A DNA stretch of 64,000 nucleotides from an uncultured Prevotellaceae bacterium (GTDB lineage Bacteria > Bacteroidota > Bacteroidia > Bacteroidales > Bacteroidaceae): assembly GCA_902780025.1 (NCBI GenBank), contig CACZDV010000003.1:59642-123641 (forward strand). Reading direction: 5' to 3'. Each line of letters begins with the position of its first letter. Position 1 is the first letter of the stretch. This document shows, one piece after another, positions 55,226 through 63,870 of the stretch. The notes under the pieces are model-generated. The model was not told where the DNA came from. It saw only the letters and a list, made by a program, of their open reading frames with translations, and did no database searches. A program made the position numbers and the translations under genes.

Positions 55226-55263
55226 GTAAGAACAAACAACCCAAGTATCAATTACCCGAGAGA

Positions 55264-56841
55264 ATGACAAGTGAAGTAATCATTGATGTTGAACCGAAAC
55301 AAATCTCCATTGCGCTGCTTGAAGACAAGGAACTGGTGGAATACCAGAACGAGCGCCGTGAAGCTTCGTTTTCGGTGGGTAACATCTACGTTGCTAAGGT
55401 CCGCAAGCTGATGCCCGGACTGAACGCCTGCTTCGTCGACGTAGGGTACGAGAAGGACGCTTTCCTTCACTATCTTGACTTGGGCCTTCAATTCAGCTCT
55501 TATGAAAAGTACCTGAAACAGGTACAGAGCGACAGGAAGAAACTTTACCCCATCCAAAAGGCCGTCAGACAACACGACTTACCCAAAGATGGTTCCGTAC
55601 AGACAACATTGCAGGTAGGACAAGAGGTTCTGGTGCAGGTGGTCAAGGAACCGATTTCAACCAAAGGTCCGCGACTAACATGCGAACTGAGTTTCGCAGG
55701 CCGTTACATCGTACTGATACCTTTCGGGGATAAAGTGAACGTATCTTCTAAAATCAAGAAAAGCGAGGAACGCAGCCGACTGAAACAGCTCATCCAGAGC
55801 ATCAAGCCCAAGAACTTCGGTGTCATCGTCCGTACGGTGGCTGAAGGCAAGCGTGCCGCCGAACTGGACCAGGAGATGAAGATCCTGCTGAAACGGTGGG
55901 AGGAAGCCATCACCAAGGTTCAGAAGACGCAGCAGCGCCCGCAGTTGGTCTTCGAAGAGGAGAGCCGTGCCGTAGCCTTGCTTCGCGACTTGTTCAATCC
56001 TACTTACGACGGCATCCACATCAACGACGAGACCATCTTCAACCAAGTGAAGGACTACGTCGGACTGATAGCCCCCGAGAAGCAGGACATCGTGAAGCAG
56101 TACACGGGCCAAGTGCCCATCTTCGACAACTTCGGAGTGACTAAGCAGTTGAAGTCTGGGTTCGGAAAGACGGTGAACTACAAACATGGTGCTTATCTCA
56201 TCATCGAGCATACAGAGGCCATGCATGTGGTGGACGTCAACAGCGGTACTCGCGTGAAAAAGGAAAACGGTCAGGAGGCCAATGCGCTGGAAACCAATCT
56301 GGGAGCCGCCGACGAGTTGGCACGTCAGTTGAGACTACGAGACATGGGAGGAATCATCGTGGTCGACTTCGTTGACATGAATCTCGCCGAGGACCGCCAG
56401 CTGCTTTACGAGCGCATGTGCAAGAATATGCAGAAAGACCGTGCCCGCCACAACATCCTGCCCCTCAGCAAGTTCGGACTGATGCAGATTACGCGTCAGC
56501 GTGTGCGTCCGGCGATGGATGTCAACGTAGAAGAAGACTGTCCCACCTGTTTCGGAACTGGAAAGATCAAGTCATCGATTCTTTTCACCGACCAATTGGA
56601 GAGCAAGATTGACCGCCTTGTCAACAAGATAGGCATCCGCAAGTTCTACTTGCACGTACACCCCTACGTAGCAGCCTTCATCAATCAGGGAGTAATCTCA
56701 ATGAAGCGCCGCTGGCAGATGAAGTACGGCTTAGGAGTACACATCATCCCCTCTCAGAAACTGGCATTCCTGCAATACGAATTCTACGATGCGAAACGTC
56801 AGTTCATCGATATGAAAGAGGAGATTGAGACAAAAAAATAA
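55264..56841 (+). CDS. rng: Ribonuclease G/E family endoribonuclease
   Basis: The 525-residue protein starts with the SEVIIDVEPKQISIALLEDK block and has an S1 domain near residues 38-130 (SVGNIYVAKVRKLMPGLNAC), the catalytic Asp block VVDFVDMN, the ring-closing zinc link CPTCFGTGK and the family's small C-terminal domain. It lacks the long disordered tail of RNase E, so it is RNase G-like. It processes 5' ends of rRNA and decays mRNA. A strong terminator follows the stop. Confidence 0.94.
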   Translation: MTSEVIIDVEPKQISIALLEDKELVEYQNERREASFSVGNIYVAKVRKLMPGLNACFVDVGYEKDAFLHYLDLGLQFSSYEKYLKQVQSDRKKLYPIQKAVRQHDLPKDGSVQTTLQVGQEVLVQVVKEPISTKGPRLTCELSFAGRYIVLIPFGDKVNVSSKIKKSEERSRLKQLIQSIKPKNFGVIVRTVAEGKRAAELDQEMKILLKRWEEAITKVQKTQQRPQLVFEEESRAVALLRDLFNPTYDGIHINDETIFNQVKDYVGLIAPEKQDIVKQYTGQVPIFDNFGVTKQLKSGFGKTVNYKHGAYLIIEHTEAMHVVDVNSGTRVKKENGQEANALETNLGAADELARQLRLRDMGGIIVVDFVDMNLAEDRQLLYERMCKNMQKDRARHNILPLSKFGLMQITRQRVRPAMDVNVEEDCPTCFGTGKIKSSILFTDQLESKIDRLVNKIGIRKFYLHVHPYVAAFINQGVISMKRRWQMKYGLGVHIIPSQKLAFLQYEFYDAKRQFIDMKEEIETKK

Positions 56842-56868
56842 GGGAACAACAAAATTGTTCCCTTTTTT
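56840..56868 (+). terminator. Rho-independent terminator after rng
   Basis: AAGGGAACAA and TTGTTCCCTT form a 10-bp stem with a 5-nt loop, followed by TTTT. Confidence 0.85.
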
Positions 56869-56915
56869 CTTGCCTATGTCAGAAGTTTTTTGTTTCTTTG
56901 CAGTGTCAAGGGTAA

Positions 56916-58112
56916 ATGACATCAGTTATGGTCGCATTGAAACTGTCTTTCTGGATATGCCTGGCTATTGTCTTCTATACCTATATCGGGTATGGACTGC
57001 TGCTATATCTGCTTGTATGGTTGAAGCGGCTATTCGGACATCACCAGGAGGAGCCTACCCTTCCTCCCGATGACCAGCTGCCTGAAGTGACGCTCATGAT
57101 CTGTGCCTACAATGAGGAGGATATCATTCAGGAGAAGATGGAGAACATCCGTCAGATAGACTATCCGCGGGAGAAATTTTGCATCATGTGGGTGACTGAC
57201 GGCAGTAGCGACAACTCCAACGAGCTGCTGCGACAATACCCGGAAGTGACACTTGTCTATTCTCCAGAACGACGTGGAAAGGCTGCTGCCATGCAGCACG
57301 GATTGCGTGAGAACAAGGCTGGTTATGTGGTATTTACCGATGCGAATACTATGCTGAATACCAATGCTATACGCGAGATAGTTCGACAGTTTATGAAACC
57401 GAACGTCAGCTGCGTCTCAGGCGAGAAACGGGTAGCAGCCCGTACAGATGGTCAGGTAGCTGCAGAGGGTGAGGGCCTCTATTGGAAATATGAGAGTACG
57501 CTGAAACGATGGGACAGCGAACTCTACTCGGCTATGGGTGCCGCAGGCGAGTTGTTTGCCGTCCGTATGACAGATTATCGCGAGGCTCCCAGCAACGCCC
57601 TGCTTGATGACTTCATGATGTCAATGCTTATCGTCAAAGACGGTCACCGCATAGCCTACACCTCAGAGGCCTACGCTATGGAGTATGGTTCTGCCGACAT
57701 GCACGAGGAGTCGAAGCGCAAACGCCGCATTGCCGCTGGAGGATTGCAAAGCATCTGGTGGCTGCGCTCGCTGATGAACCCTTTCAAATATCCTACCATC
57801 AGTTTCCTGTTTGTCAGCCATCGTGTACTGCGCTGGTCAATCACACCTTTTGCCCTGCTTGCCCTCATACCACTCAACATTGCCCTTGTAGCCTTGAACT
57901 CAGGGGCGGCCTATACCGTCATCCTTTTGCTTCAGGCACTCTTCTACACCGCTACGCTCATCGGTTGGTGGCAGGCCCATACAGGACGGAAAAGCAAGCT
58001 GTTCTACGTGCCATACTACTTTATGTTCATGAACGGAAACGTCTTCCGTGGAATAAGCTATCTGCGCACCCACCGCTTTAGCGGTACATGGGAAAAAGCA
58101 CGTCGAGGGTAA
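56916..58112 (+). CDS. Membrane-bound family 2 glycosyltransferase
   Basis: The 398-residue protein has one N-terminal membrane segment (residues about 8-33), a GT-A catalytic domain (residues 50-290) with TLMICAYNEED, VTDGSSDNS, VVFTDANTML (DxD-type) and LDDFMMSM, then three to four C-terminal membrane segments. It probably makes a surface polysaccharide or processive glycan from a nucleotide sugar. A -7-like box (TTTCTTTG, one mismatch) lies just upstream. No other glycan genes are next to it. Confidence 0.88.
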   Translation: MTSVMVALKLSFWICLAIVFYTYIGYGLLLYLLVWLKRLFGHHQEEPTLPPDDQLPEVTLMICAYNEEDIIQEKMENIRQIDYPREKFCIMWVTDGSSDNSNELLRQYPEVTLVYSPERRGKAAAMQHGLRENKAGYVVFTDANTMLNTNAIREIVRQFMKPNVSCVSGEKRVAARTDGQVAAEGEGLYWKYESTLKRWDSELYSAMGAAGELFAVRMTDYREAPSNALLDDFMMSMLIVKDGHRIAYTSEAYAMEYGSADMHEESKRKRRIAAGGLQSIWWLRSLMNPFKYPTISFLFVSHRVLRWSITPFALLALIPLNIALVALNSGAAYTVILLLQALFYTATLIGWWQAHTGRKSKLFYVPYYFMFMNGNVFRGISYLRTHRFSGTWEKARRG

Positions 58113-58130
58113 AAAAAACATAAAATCCTT

Positions 58131-58159
58131 TTGGAATTGGAAAATAAGTTGTATCTTTG
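58131..58159 (+). promoter_or_regulatory. Promoter of the hybrid kinase gene
   Basis: TTG (58131-58133), 18-bp spacer, TATCTTTG (58152-58159) followed by CA; the ATG is 28 bp downstream. Confidence 0.6.
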
Positions 58160-58187
58160 CAAACTGTTATAGTAATTCAGCTCATAA

Positions 58188-59444
58188 ATGGATTTAAACG
58201 AAAAAGAAGTATTGATGCAGAAGTTCACTGAGGCCAACAGGAAACTGCTCCAGGCCAACGAACAACTGAACGCAGCCAATGCTAAACTGAAGGAATACGA
58301 AGAGAAAGCAGCGAAAGCCGAGAAGGCTAGTCGCATGAAGTCTCTTTTCCTTGCCAATATGAGCCATGAAATACGAACCCCGCTGAATGCCATCGAAGGT
58401 TTCTCACGTATCATTGCCGAGACGGAATCATCTGAGGAGCGCATGAAATACCTCGAGATTATCGAGAGCAACAACAATCGCCTGACCAGTCTTATCAATG
58501 AGATCCTTGATCTCTCACGTGTTGAATCAGGCGAGATTGCCATCAAGAAGTCACCCGTCAACCTCGAGATTCTCTGCGACAGCATCAAGCAGCTGTTCAA
58601 GTTCCGTTGCCCAGAGACCGTCCAACTTGACTGGGAGCGTCCGAACCTGCCTATTACGATGACAACCGACGAGAACCGTCTGACACAGGTGTTCTCCAAC
58701 CTCATCAGCAACGCCTTGAAACATACGTCCAAGGGAAGCATCACCTACGGATATAATGTCATTGAGGATGGTCAGAAGATAGCATTCTACGTCAAGGATA
58801 CAGGTTCGGGTATTGACCCTGAGTTCATTGACCACATATTTGACACCTATGCCTCCAAGGATGCCGAGCAACAGAAAGGCTATGGCCTGGGACTGGCATT
58901 GTGTCGCATCATCATTGAGAAGATGGGCGGCCACATAGGTGTTAAATCCGAGGTTGGCAAAGGTTCAACGTTTACTTTCACGTTGCCTTTCCACGGCAAT
59001 ATCGGCGGTATGAGCACCAGCAACCGCACCTCTACTTCTACGAATGTGAGGACCCTGCGCGTCAGCAACCGTGCCGACGAAAGCAACCTCAAGACCATAC
59101 TTGTGGCTGAGGACGAAGAGAGCAACTTCGAACTGGTGCGCATCGTATTACAGAAGCGCTACCGCCTGATACGTGCCCATAACGGTATTGAAGCCGTCAC
59201 CCTCAACGAGGATGAGCATCCTGACCTCATCCTGATGGATATTCGTATGCCCGACATGAACGGACTCGATGCGACACGAATCATCAAGGAGGTCAACCCC
59301 GATACCCCTGTCATCGCCCTCAGCGCCTACGCTTTCGAAGAGAACATCCGCGAAGCCAAGGCTGCCGGCTGCGATGAATTCATGGCCAAGCCTTTCAAGG
59401 TGGAAGACCTCATTGAAATCTGCGCCAGATATGTCAAGGAATAA
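58188..59444 (+). CDS. Soluble hybrid histidine kinase with C-terminal receiver, no sensor domain
   Basis: The 418-residue protein has a coiled coil (residues about 6-48), the HisKA H-box MSHEIRTPLNAIEGFS (His60), an HATPase with NRLTQVFSNLISNALKH (N box), DTGSGID and GYGLGLALCRIII, and a C-terminal receiver with the phosphoacceptor Asp in LILMDIRMPDMNG and AKPF. There is no membrane segment, PAS or periplasmic domain, and it is much shorter than usual hybrid kinases. The input is perhaps via the coiled coil. Its downstream partner is not encoded nearby. Confidence 0.92.
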   Translation: MDLNEKEVLMQKFTEANRKLLQANEQLNAANAKLKEYEEKAAKAEKASRMKSLFLANMSHEIRTPLNAIEGFSRIIAETESSEERMKYLEIIESNNNRLTSLINEILDLSRVESGEIAIKKSPVNLEILCDSIKQLFKFRCPETVQLDWERPNLPITMTTDENRLTQVFSNLISNALKHTSKGSITYGYNVIEDGQKIAFYVKDTGSGIDPEFIDHIFDTYASKDAEQQKGYGLGLALCRIIIEKMGGHIGVKSEVGKGSTFTFTLPFHGNIGGMSTSNRTSTSTNVRTLRVSNRADESNLKTILVAEDEESNFELVRIVLQKRYRLIRAHNGIEAVTLNEDEHPDLILMDIRMPDMNGLDATRIIKEVNPDTPVIALSAYAFEENIREAKAAGCDEFMAKPFKVEDLIEICARYVKE

Positions 59445-59461
59445 ATACACACGTTTAGCCT

Positions 59462-60526
59462 ATGGGAAAACTTGCCGTCTATAAGTACTGTTCCTTCCTG
59501 TTCCTTATTGCCACTTTCATCGTGGCGGGTTTCACCTTTTTCGGACTTTTCGGCGGTCATGTGCCACCCGCAGGCAATACGGCCAAGGCCATGTTGGTCT
59601 ACATACTGCCGCTACTCATCGCTGCCGACGCCGTGCTGCTGCTCTACTGGCTCCTGCGCCGCCGTTGGCACTGGGCAGCCATTCCGTTTGTCACCATTCT
59701 CTGCTGCATACCCTACATCGGCACTATCTACCAGTTTGGTTCCATCGATGAGGCAGCCGACAAGAAGACAGGCCTCAAGATAGCCACCTACAACGTAGCC
59801 CGCTTCAATCGTGAGACATCGGGCTTCATCGCTCAGGACATATTGGCACAGATGCGCAAGCAGAAAGTTGATATCTTCTGTATTCAGGAGTATGTCAACC
59901 AAAGCGGTGACAAGACACACTCCAACAACTATAAGGAGTACTTCCCCTATATGGTCATGGGCAAGAGCGACATGGTGATCTACAGCCGTTATCCCATCAC
60001 CGCCTCCAAGACCATCGAATTCGAGCGTACGAACAACAGCGCCATGTGGGCCGACATCGAAGTCAAGGGTCAGCTATTGCGTGTGGTTAATGTACACCTT
60101 GAGACTACAGGTTTCAACTCCACCATGCATAGTGCAGCCAAGCAAATGAACCGAGGCATCAACATTGAGAACAACCGTCTGCTGAAGGCCATCTACGGCA
60201 ATTACACGATGGGTATGATGGTACGTTCCGGACAGGCTATCACGCTTCGTAACGAGCTACGCCTGAATGATGACCCCGATCGGGCTCTCATCATCTGCGG
60301 CGACTTCAACGACGTCCCCTACTCCTTTGTCTACAACACCATGCTGGGCGACCTCGTAGACGGCTTCAAGGAGTGTGGCAGCGGCTGGATGTACACCTAT
60401 CGCGGCAGCAAGAGCGTACGCATCGACTACATCTTCCACGACAAGTCGCTGAAGGGTCTCACCTACTACCGCCAAGACCTCAGCTACTCTGACCACTACC
60501 CTGTCTTTATGAAGCTGGAGTACTGA
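59462..60526 (+). CDS. Membrane-anchored endonuclease/exonuclease/phosphatase family protein
   Basis: The 354-residue protein has three hydrophobic segments in its first 100 residues, then an EEP domain with KIATYNVARFN, VDIFCIQEY (metal Glu), ICGDFNDVPYSFVY and LSYSDHYPV (catalytic His). The family hydrolyses phosphodiesters or phosphomonoesters; in Bacteroidetes this membrane-anchored form is common but its substrate is unsettled. The domain likely faces the periplasm. It starts 17 bp after the kinase gene. Confidence 0.87.
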   Translation: MGKLAVYKYCSFLFLIATFIVAGFTFFGLFGGHVPPAGNTAKAMLVYILPLLIAADAVLLLYWLLRRRWHWAAIPFVTILCCIPYIGTIYQFGSIDEAADKKTGLKIATYNVARFNRETSGFIAQDILAQMRKQKVDIFCIQEYVNQSGDKTHSNNYKEYFPYMVMGKSDMVIYSRYPITASKTIEFERTNNSAMWADIEVKGQLLRVVNVHLETTGFNSTMHSAAKQMNRGINIENNRLLKAIYGNYTMGMMVRSGQAITLRNELRLNDDPDRALIICGDFNDVPYSFVYNTMLGDLVDGFKECGSGWMYTYRGSKSVRIDYIFHDKSLKGLTYYRQDLSYSDHYPVFMKLEY

Positions 60527-60528
60527 TA

Positions 60529-60999
60529 TCAGACAATCTTGAATCTCACGCGGAACGTCCGTTCCATCTCATCCCAGTTAGTGCCTAACATTTCGAAGCG
60601 CCCTATCTGGCCCGTTGAGCGTACATGCTTTCCGATGCACGGACACACATCGTAGTCGCCAATGCGGCACAGCCGGATGGTGTCCTCGGCATCATCAGGC
60701 AGCCGTTCCGTGGAAATGTCGTCAGGCAGCTCGTCGCGGCTGACAAATTCAAACGTCACAGGCAGGTCCTCGGCTATCAGCTCGTTCATGCGCCGCTCTA
60801 TCTCCTTCTCCTCCTGCCTCGACGGCTTATGGTCCACGTGGAAGCTCATCTTGCTCTTCTTGCGCTCCACATGGGCATTGAACGAACGCTCACAGCCGAA
60901 CATCCGCTTCATCGTCTGGTTCAGCAGGTGTTCAGCCGTATGGGCTGGCGGGAACGACACTTCGCGCTCTTCCAATGTAAAGTCTGTCTGTGAACTCAT
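60529..60999 (-). CDS. Trans-editing AlaX-like aminoacyl-tRNA deacylase
   Basis: From ATG 60999 (MSSQTDFTLEEREVSFPPAHT) the product has 156 residues. The HTAEHLLNQ block gives two zinc ligands (HxxxH), and VCPCIGKHV gives Cys and His (CxxxH), the four ligands of AlaRS second additional domains. Free-standing AlaX proteins remove serine or glycine from mischarged tRNA-Ala. The longer frame to 61053 passes through the -7 box and is rejected. Confidence 0.85.
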   Translation of the reverse strand: MSSQTDFTLEEREVSFPPAHTAEHLLNQTMKRMFGCERSFNAHVERKKSKMSFHVDHKPSRQEEKEIERRMNELIAEDLPVTFEFVSRDELPDDISTERLPDDAEDTIRLCRIGDYDVCPCIGKHVRSTGQIGRFEMLGTNWDEMERTFRVRFKIV

Positions 61000-61030
61000 C
61001 TCTATAAAAATGTTTTTGGTTTTCAGTCGG

Positions 61031-61038
61031 CAAAGATA
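61031..61038 (-). promoter_or_regulatory. -7 promoter box for the AlaX-like gene
   Basis: Minus-strand TATCTTTG followed by CC, 31 bp upstream of the ATG. Confidence 0.5.
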
Positions 61039-61081
61039 CGCAAAAATTCTCAAAAATCGCTTTTAAGTCAAGCTTTTTTCG

Positions 61082-61089
61082 TAACTTTG
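61082..61089 (+). promoter_or_regulatory. -7 promoter box for the prfA operon
   Basis: TAACTTTG followed by CA, 29 bp before the prfA ATG. Confidence 0.55.
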
Positions 61090-61118
61090 CAGCCAAATTA
61101 TCGAAAGTAAGAAAAAAC

Positions 61119-62234
61119 ATGGCAGAAACGACAAACAGCATACTGCAGAAACTAGACGGCCTGGAGGCCCGCTTCGAGGAGGTTTCAACCCTGATTACCG
61201 ACCCCGATGTGATTGCCGACCAGAACCGCTTCGTGAAACTAACGAAGGAGTACAAGGACCTGGGTGACATCATGGATGCCCGCAAACGCTACATTGCCTG
61301 TCTGAACGGCATCCGCGAGGCCAAGGATATCCTGGCCAACGAAGACGACCCAGAGATGAAGGAGATGGCCCGCGAGGAGCTGGCTGCCAACGAAGAGCTT
61401 CAACCGAAGCTTGAAGAGGAAATCAAGATTGCCCTGATACCTAAGGACCCTGAGGATGCCAAGAACGTGCAGATGGAGATACGTGCCGGAACGGGTGGCG
61501 ACGAAGCTTGCCTCTTTGCCGGCGACCTCTTCAAGATGTACAAAAGCTACTGCGACTCCAAGGGCTGGCAGCTCTCGATTACCAGCGTCTCTGAGGGAGC
61601 CGTCGGCGGCTATAAGGAGATTGACTTCGCCGTCTCGGGTGCCGATGTCTATGGTACGCTGAAGTATGAGTCGGGCGTCCATCGCGTACAGCGAGTACCT
61701 GCTACTGAGACGCAGGGACGTATGCACACCTCGGCGGCTACCGTTGCCGTACTGCCCGAGGCCGACAAGTTTGAGGTTCACGTCAACGAGGGAGAAATCA
61801 AGTGGGACACCTTCCGCAGTTCAGGAGCCGGTGGCCAGAACGTCAACAAGGTGGAGTCTGGCGTCCGTCTGCGCTATATGTGGAAGAACCCCAATACGGG
61901 CGAGACCGAGGAGATACTCATTGAGTGTACTGAGACCCGCGACCAGCCTAAAAACAAGGAACGCGCCCTCTCACGCCTGTATACCTTCATCTATGACAAG
62001 GAACACCAGAAGTATATGGACGACATCGCTTCACGCCGCAAGTCGTTAGTCTCGACGGGCGACCGCTCGGCAAAGATTCGCACCTACAACTTCCCGCAGG
62101 GTCGCGTCACCGACCACCGCATCGGCTATACTACCCACGACCTGCAGGGCTTCCTCGGTGGCGACATCCAGTCGATGATTGACGCCCTCACCGTAGCCGA
62201 GAATGCCGAGCGCATGAAGGAAACGGAATTATAA
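61119..62234 (+). CDS. prfA: Peptide chain release factor 1
   Basis: The 371-residue protein has the GGQ motif in SSGAGGQNVNKVES (peptidyl-tRNA hydrolysis) and a PATE block in RVPATETQGRMHTS, consistent with the PxT stop-codon recognition motif of RF1 (UAA/UAG). It releases finished proteins from the ribosome. It is followed by a small membrane protein and pyrF in the same direction. Confidence 0.96.
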   Translation: MAETTNSILQKLDGLEARFEEVSTLITDPDVIADQNRFVKLTKEYKDLGDIMDARKRYIACLNGIREAKDILANEDDPEMKEMAREELAANEELQPKLEEEIKIALIPKDPEDAKNVQMEIRAGTGGDEACLFAGDLFKMYKSYCDSKGWQLSITSVSEGAVGGYKEIDFAVSGADVYGTLKYESGVHRVQRVPATETQGRMHTSAATVAVLPEADKFEVHVNEGEIKWDTFRSSGAGGQNVNKVESGVRLRYMWKNPNTGETEEILIECTETRDQPKNKERALSRLYTFIYDKEHQKYMDDIASRRKSLVSTGDRSAKIRTYNFPQGRVTDHRIGYTTHDLQGFLGGDIQSMIDALTVAENAERMKETEL

Positions 62235-62270
62235 TTTGCATATAGCAGTTCCCTGTTACAATAACACAAA

Positions 62271-62489
62271 ATGATGAGCAATCGGATGAAAAAGTTTTTC
62301 CAACCCTTAAGGGAAGAATACAACAAATACAACAATAAAGTTACCTTAGTTGGTGCCTTGATTATATTCCCAGCTGTGATGCTGGGCAGAAAGGTGGGCA
62401 GCATCTGGGTTTTGTTTGGAATCGTCCTTTTGTGGTGGATAATTGTAGTTTTTACTTATCTCACCTATCGTTATTATAAAAGCAAATAA
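62271..62489 (+). CDS. Small membrane protein, 72 residues, function unknown
   Basis: The protein starts at ATG 62271 or 62274 with a basic, hydrophilic head ([18 protein letters not shown]) and has two hydrophobic segments (about residues 26-40 and 47-65) before a basic tail (YYKSK). The family is not recognised. It lies 36 bp after prfA and 5 bp before pyrF, so it is probably in the same operon. Confidence 0.6.
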   Translation: MMSNRMKKFFQPLREEYNKYNNKVTLVGALIIFPAVMLGRKVGSIWVLFGIVLLWWIIVVFTYLTYRYYKSK

Positions 62490-62494
62490 TCATT

Positions 62495-63319
62495 ATGAAT
62501 AGGAAGCAATTAATAGAACAAATCAAGCAGAAGCAGTCGTTTCTCTGCGTAGGCCTCGATACCGACCTGAAGAAGATTCCCCAGCATTTGCTGACGGACG
62601 AAGACCCCATCTTCGCCTTCAACCGCGCTATCATCGACGCTACGGCACCCTATTGCGTCTCGTACAAGCCCAACCTCGCTTTCTATGAGGCCTTCGGCGT
62701 AAAGGGACTCATGGCCTTCGAGAAGACCATCAAGTACCTGAAGCAGCATTACCCCAACCACTTCATTATTGCTGACGCCAAACGTGGCGACATCGGCAAC
62801 ACCAGCGCCATGTATGCCCGCACCTTCTTCGAGGAGTACGACGTCGACTCGCTGACCGTTGCCCCCTATATGGGCGAAGACAGCGTCACACCCTTCCTCG
62901 GCTATGAGGGCAAGTGGGTCATCCTATTGGCACTCACTTCCAACAAGGGCAGCCACGACTTCCAACTCACGGAGTCGCCCGACGGTGAACGGTTGTTCGA
63001 AAAGGTGCTGCGCCGCTCTCAGCAATGGGCTACCGACGAGCAGATGATGTATGTCGTTGGTGCTACCCAGGGCCAGATGTTCGAGGACATCCGCCGCATT
63101 GCCCCCACCCATTTCCTGCTCGTTCCTGGCGTTGGCGCTCAGGGCGGTTCGCTGCAGGAAGTCTGCAAGTACGGCATGATTCGCGACTGCGGTTTGCTTG
63201 TCAACTCCAGTCGTGGCATCATCTATGCCTCTCAGGGTGAGGACTTTGCCGATGTGGCAGCCCAGAAAGCCCGTGAGCTGCAAGAGCAGATGGCCGTTGA
63301 ACTGAAGTCTCGATTATAA
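62495..63319 (+). CDS. pyrF: Orotidine 5'-phosphate decarboxylase (type 2)
   Basis: The 274-residue protein has [10 protein letters not shown] near its start and the active-site block [17 protein letters not shown] with the catalytic Asp/Lys pair, then [10 protein letters not shown] and the phosphate-binding [11 protein letters not shown]. The length and motif form place it in the type 2 group. It makes UMP from OMP. It is the last gene before tRNA-Ser. Confidence 0.96.
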   Translation: MNRKQLIEQIKQKQSFLCVGLDTDLKKIPQHLLTDEDPIFAFNRAIIDATAPYCVSYKPNLAFYEAFGVKGLMAFEKTIKYLKQHYPNHFIIADAKRGDIGNTSAMYARTFFEEYDVDSLTVAPYMGEDSVTPFLGYEGKWVILLALTSNKGSHDFQLTESPDGERLFEKVLRRSQQWATDEQMMYVVGATQGQMFEDIRRIAPTHFLLVPGVGAQGGSLQEVCKYGMIRDCGLLVNSSRGIIYASQGEDFADVAAQKARELQEQMAVELKSRL

Positions 63320-63372
63320 GAGCAGCAAATGACGGCATAAAACTATTTTCTTGTAAAAAGTTCCCCAAAAAT

Positions 63373-63403
63373 TTGCTTATTACAAGAAAAAGCCGTACCT
63401 TTG
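63373..63403 (+). promoter_or_regulatory. Promoter of tRNA-Ser
   Basis: TTG (63373-63375), 20-bp spacer, TACCTTTG (63396-63403) followed by CA. The predicted precursor has about a 90-nt 5' leader with several short hairpins before the tRNA. Confidence 0.7.
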
Positions 63404-63499
63404 CATCCGATTTTGGAAAAATCGTCTGCGACGATCAGGCTTCGCCTCAGCAAAAAGCAAGCTTTCTGCATTCGGCTCGCACTGATTTTGTCACCCTCT

Positions 63500-63584
63500 G
63501 GAGAGATGGTAGAGTGGTCGATTACAGCAGTCTTGAAAACTGCCGCACTGAGAGGTGCCGGGGGTTCGAATCCCTCTCTCTCCG
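63500..63584 (+). tRNA. tRNA-Ser (anticodon UGA)
   Basis: The 85-nt sequence folds as a class II tRNA. Its acceptor 5' arm GGAGAGA pairs with TCTCTCC, the anticodon stem is GCAGT/ACTGC around loop CTTGAAA (anticodon TGA), and a long variable arm leads into the T arm GGGGGTTCGAATCCC. The discriminator base is G73. CCA is not encoded: the next bases are CAA. It reads UCA and other UCN codons. The 3' end is duplicated at 63695-63713. Confidence 0.93.
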
Positions 63585-63585
63585 C
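63567..63585. repeat. 19-bp tRNA-Ser 3'-end repeat, copy 1 (within tRNA)
   Basis: CGAATCCCTCTCTCTCCGC, the T-arm and acceptor part of tRNA-Ser; an exact copy lies 128 bp downstream. Confidence 0.85.
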
Positions 63586-63623
63586 AAAGAAACGTCAAGC
63601 TTTCGCTTGGCGTTTTCTTTTTT
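63586..63623 (+). terminator. Terminator of tRNA-Ser
   Basis: AAAGAAACGTCAAGC, a TTTC loop, and GCTTGGCGTTTTCTTT pair with one mismatch and one bulge, followed by TTT. Confidence 0.7.
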
Positions 63624-63694
63624 GCGGATGCGAACCGGGTTCTCACGTTCTTTTAGTCGCTTCGCTTTGTAAAAGCGTCCCTTTGGGCCGAGCG

Positions 63695-63713
63695 CGAATC
63701 CCTCTCTCTCCGC
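63695..63713. repeat. 19-bp tRNA-Ser 3'-end repeat, copy 2
   Basis: Exact copy of the tRNA-Ser T-arm/acceptor end without the rest of a tRNA. Likely a former attachment-site copy or remnant of a second tRNA; a second terminator follows at 63721. Confidence 0.75.
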
Positions 63714-63720
63714 CAACGAA

Positions 63721-63758
63721 ATAGAGCTTAGCAGTCACGCTAAGCTCTATTTTCTTTT
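63721..63758. terminator. Strong hairpin terminator after the tRNA 3'-end copy
   Basis: ATAGAGCTTAGC and GCTAAGCTCTAT pair over 12 bp around AGTCAC, followed by TTTTCTTTT; it can also end leftward transcription of the smalltalk gene only in part. Confidence 0.75.
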
Positions 63759-63870
63759 AGAATGCAATCGGTCCGTAGCCCATACATGAGGTGGTCGTGA
63801 TGGCCGTCAGAAAGGCTGTGAGGGCGGCTACTATCATCTTCACCGCTACCTCGATGATTCGTTTTTTCAT
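63757..63870 (-). CDS. Smalltalk-family small protein (37 residues)
   Basis: ATG 63870 to TAA 63757-63759. The peptide starts MKKRIIEVAVKMIVAALTAF and continues with TAITTTSCMG: a basic start, one hydrophobic segment and a TSCM end, which fits the Bacteroidetes smalltalk proteins (small proteins usually next to an HU-like gene and a cell-wall amidase). Its role is unknown. The expected amidase does not lie between it and tRNA-Ser; any partner would be beyond the right edge. Confidence 0.75.
   Translation of the reverse strand: MKKRIIEVAVKMIVAALTAFLTAITTTSCMGYGPIAF

Noticed and set aside
63373-63724. Rightward frames across tRNA-Ser (99 and 107 residues) and a leftward 64-residue frame
   Set aside because: They cover the tRNA, its promoter and its terminators, so they cannot be coding.
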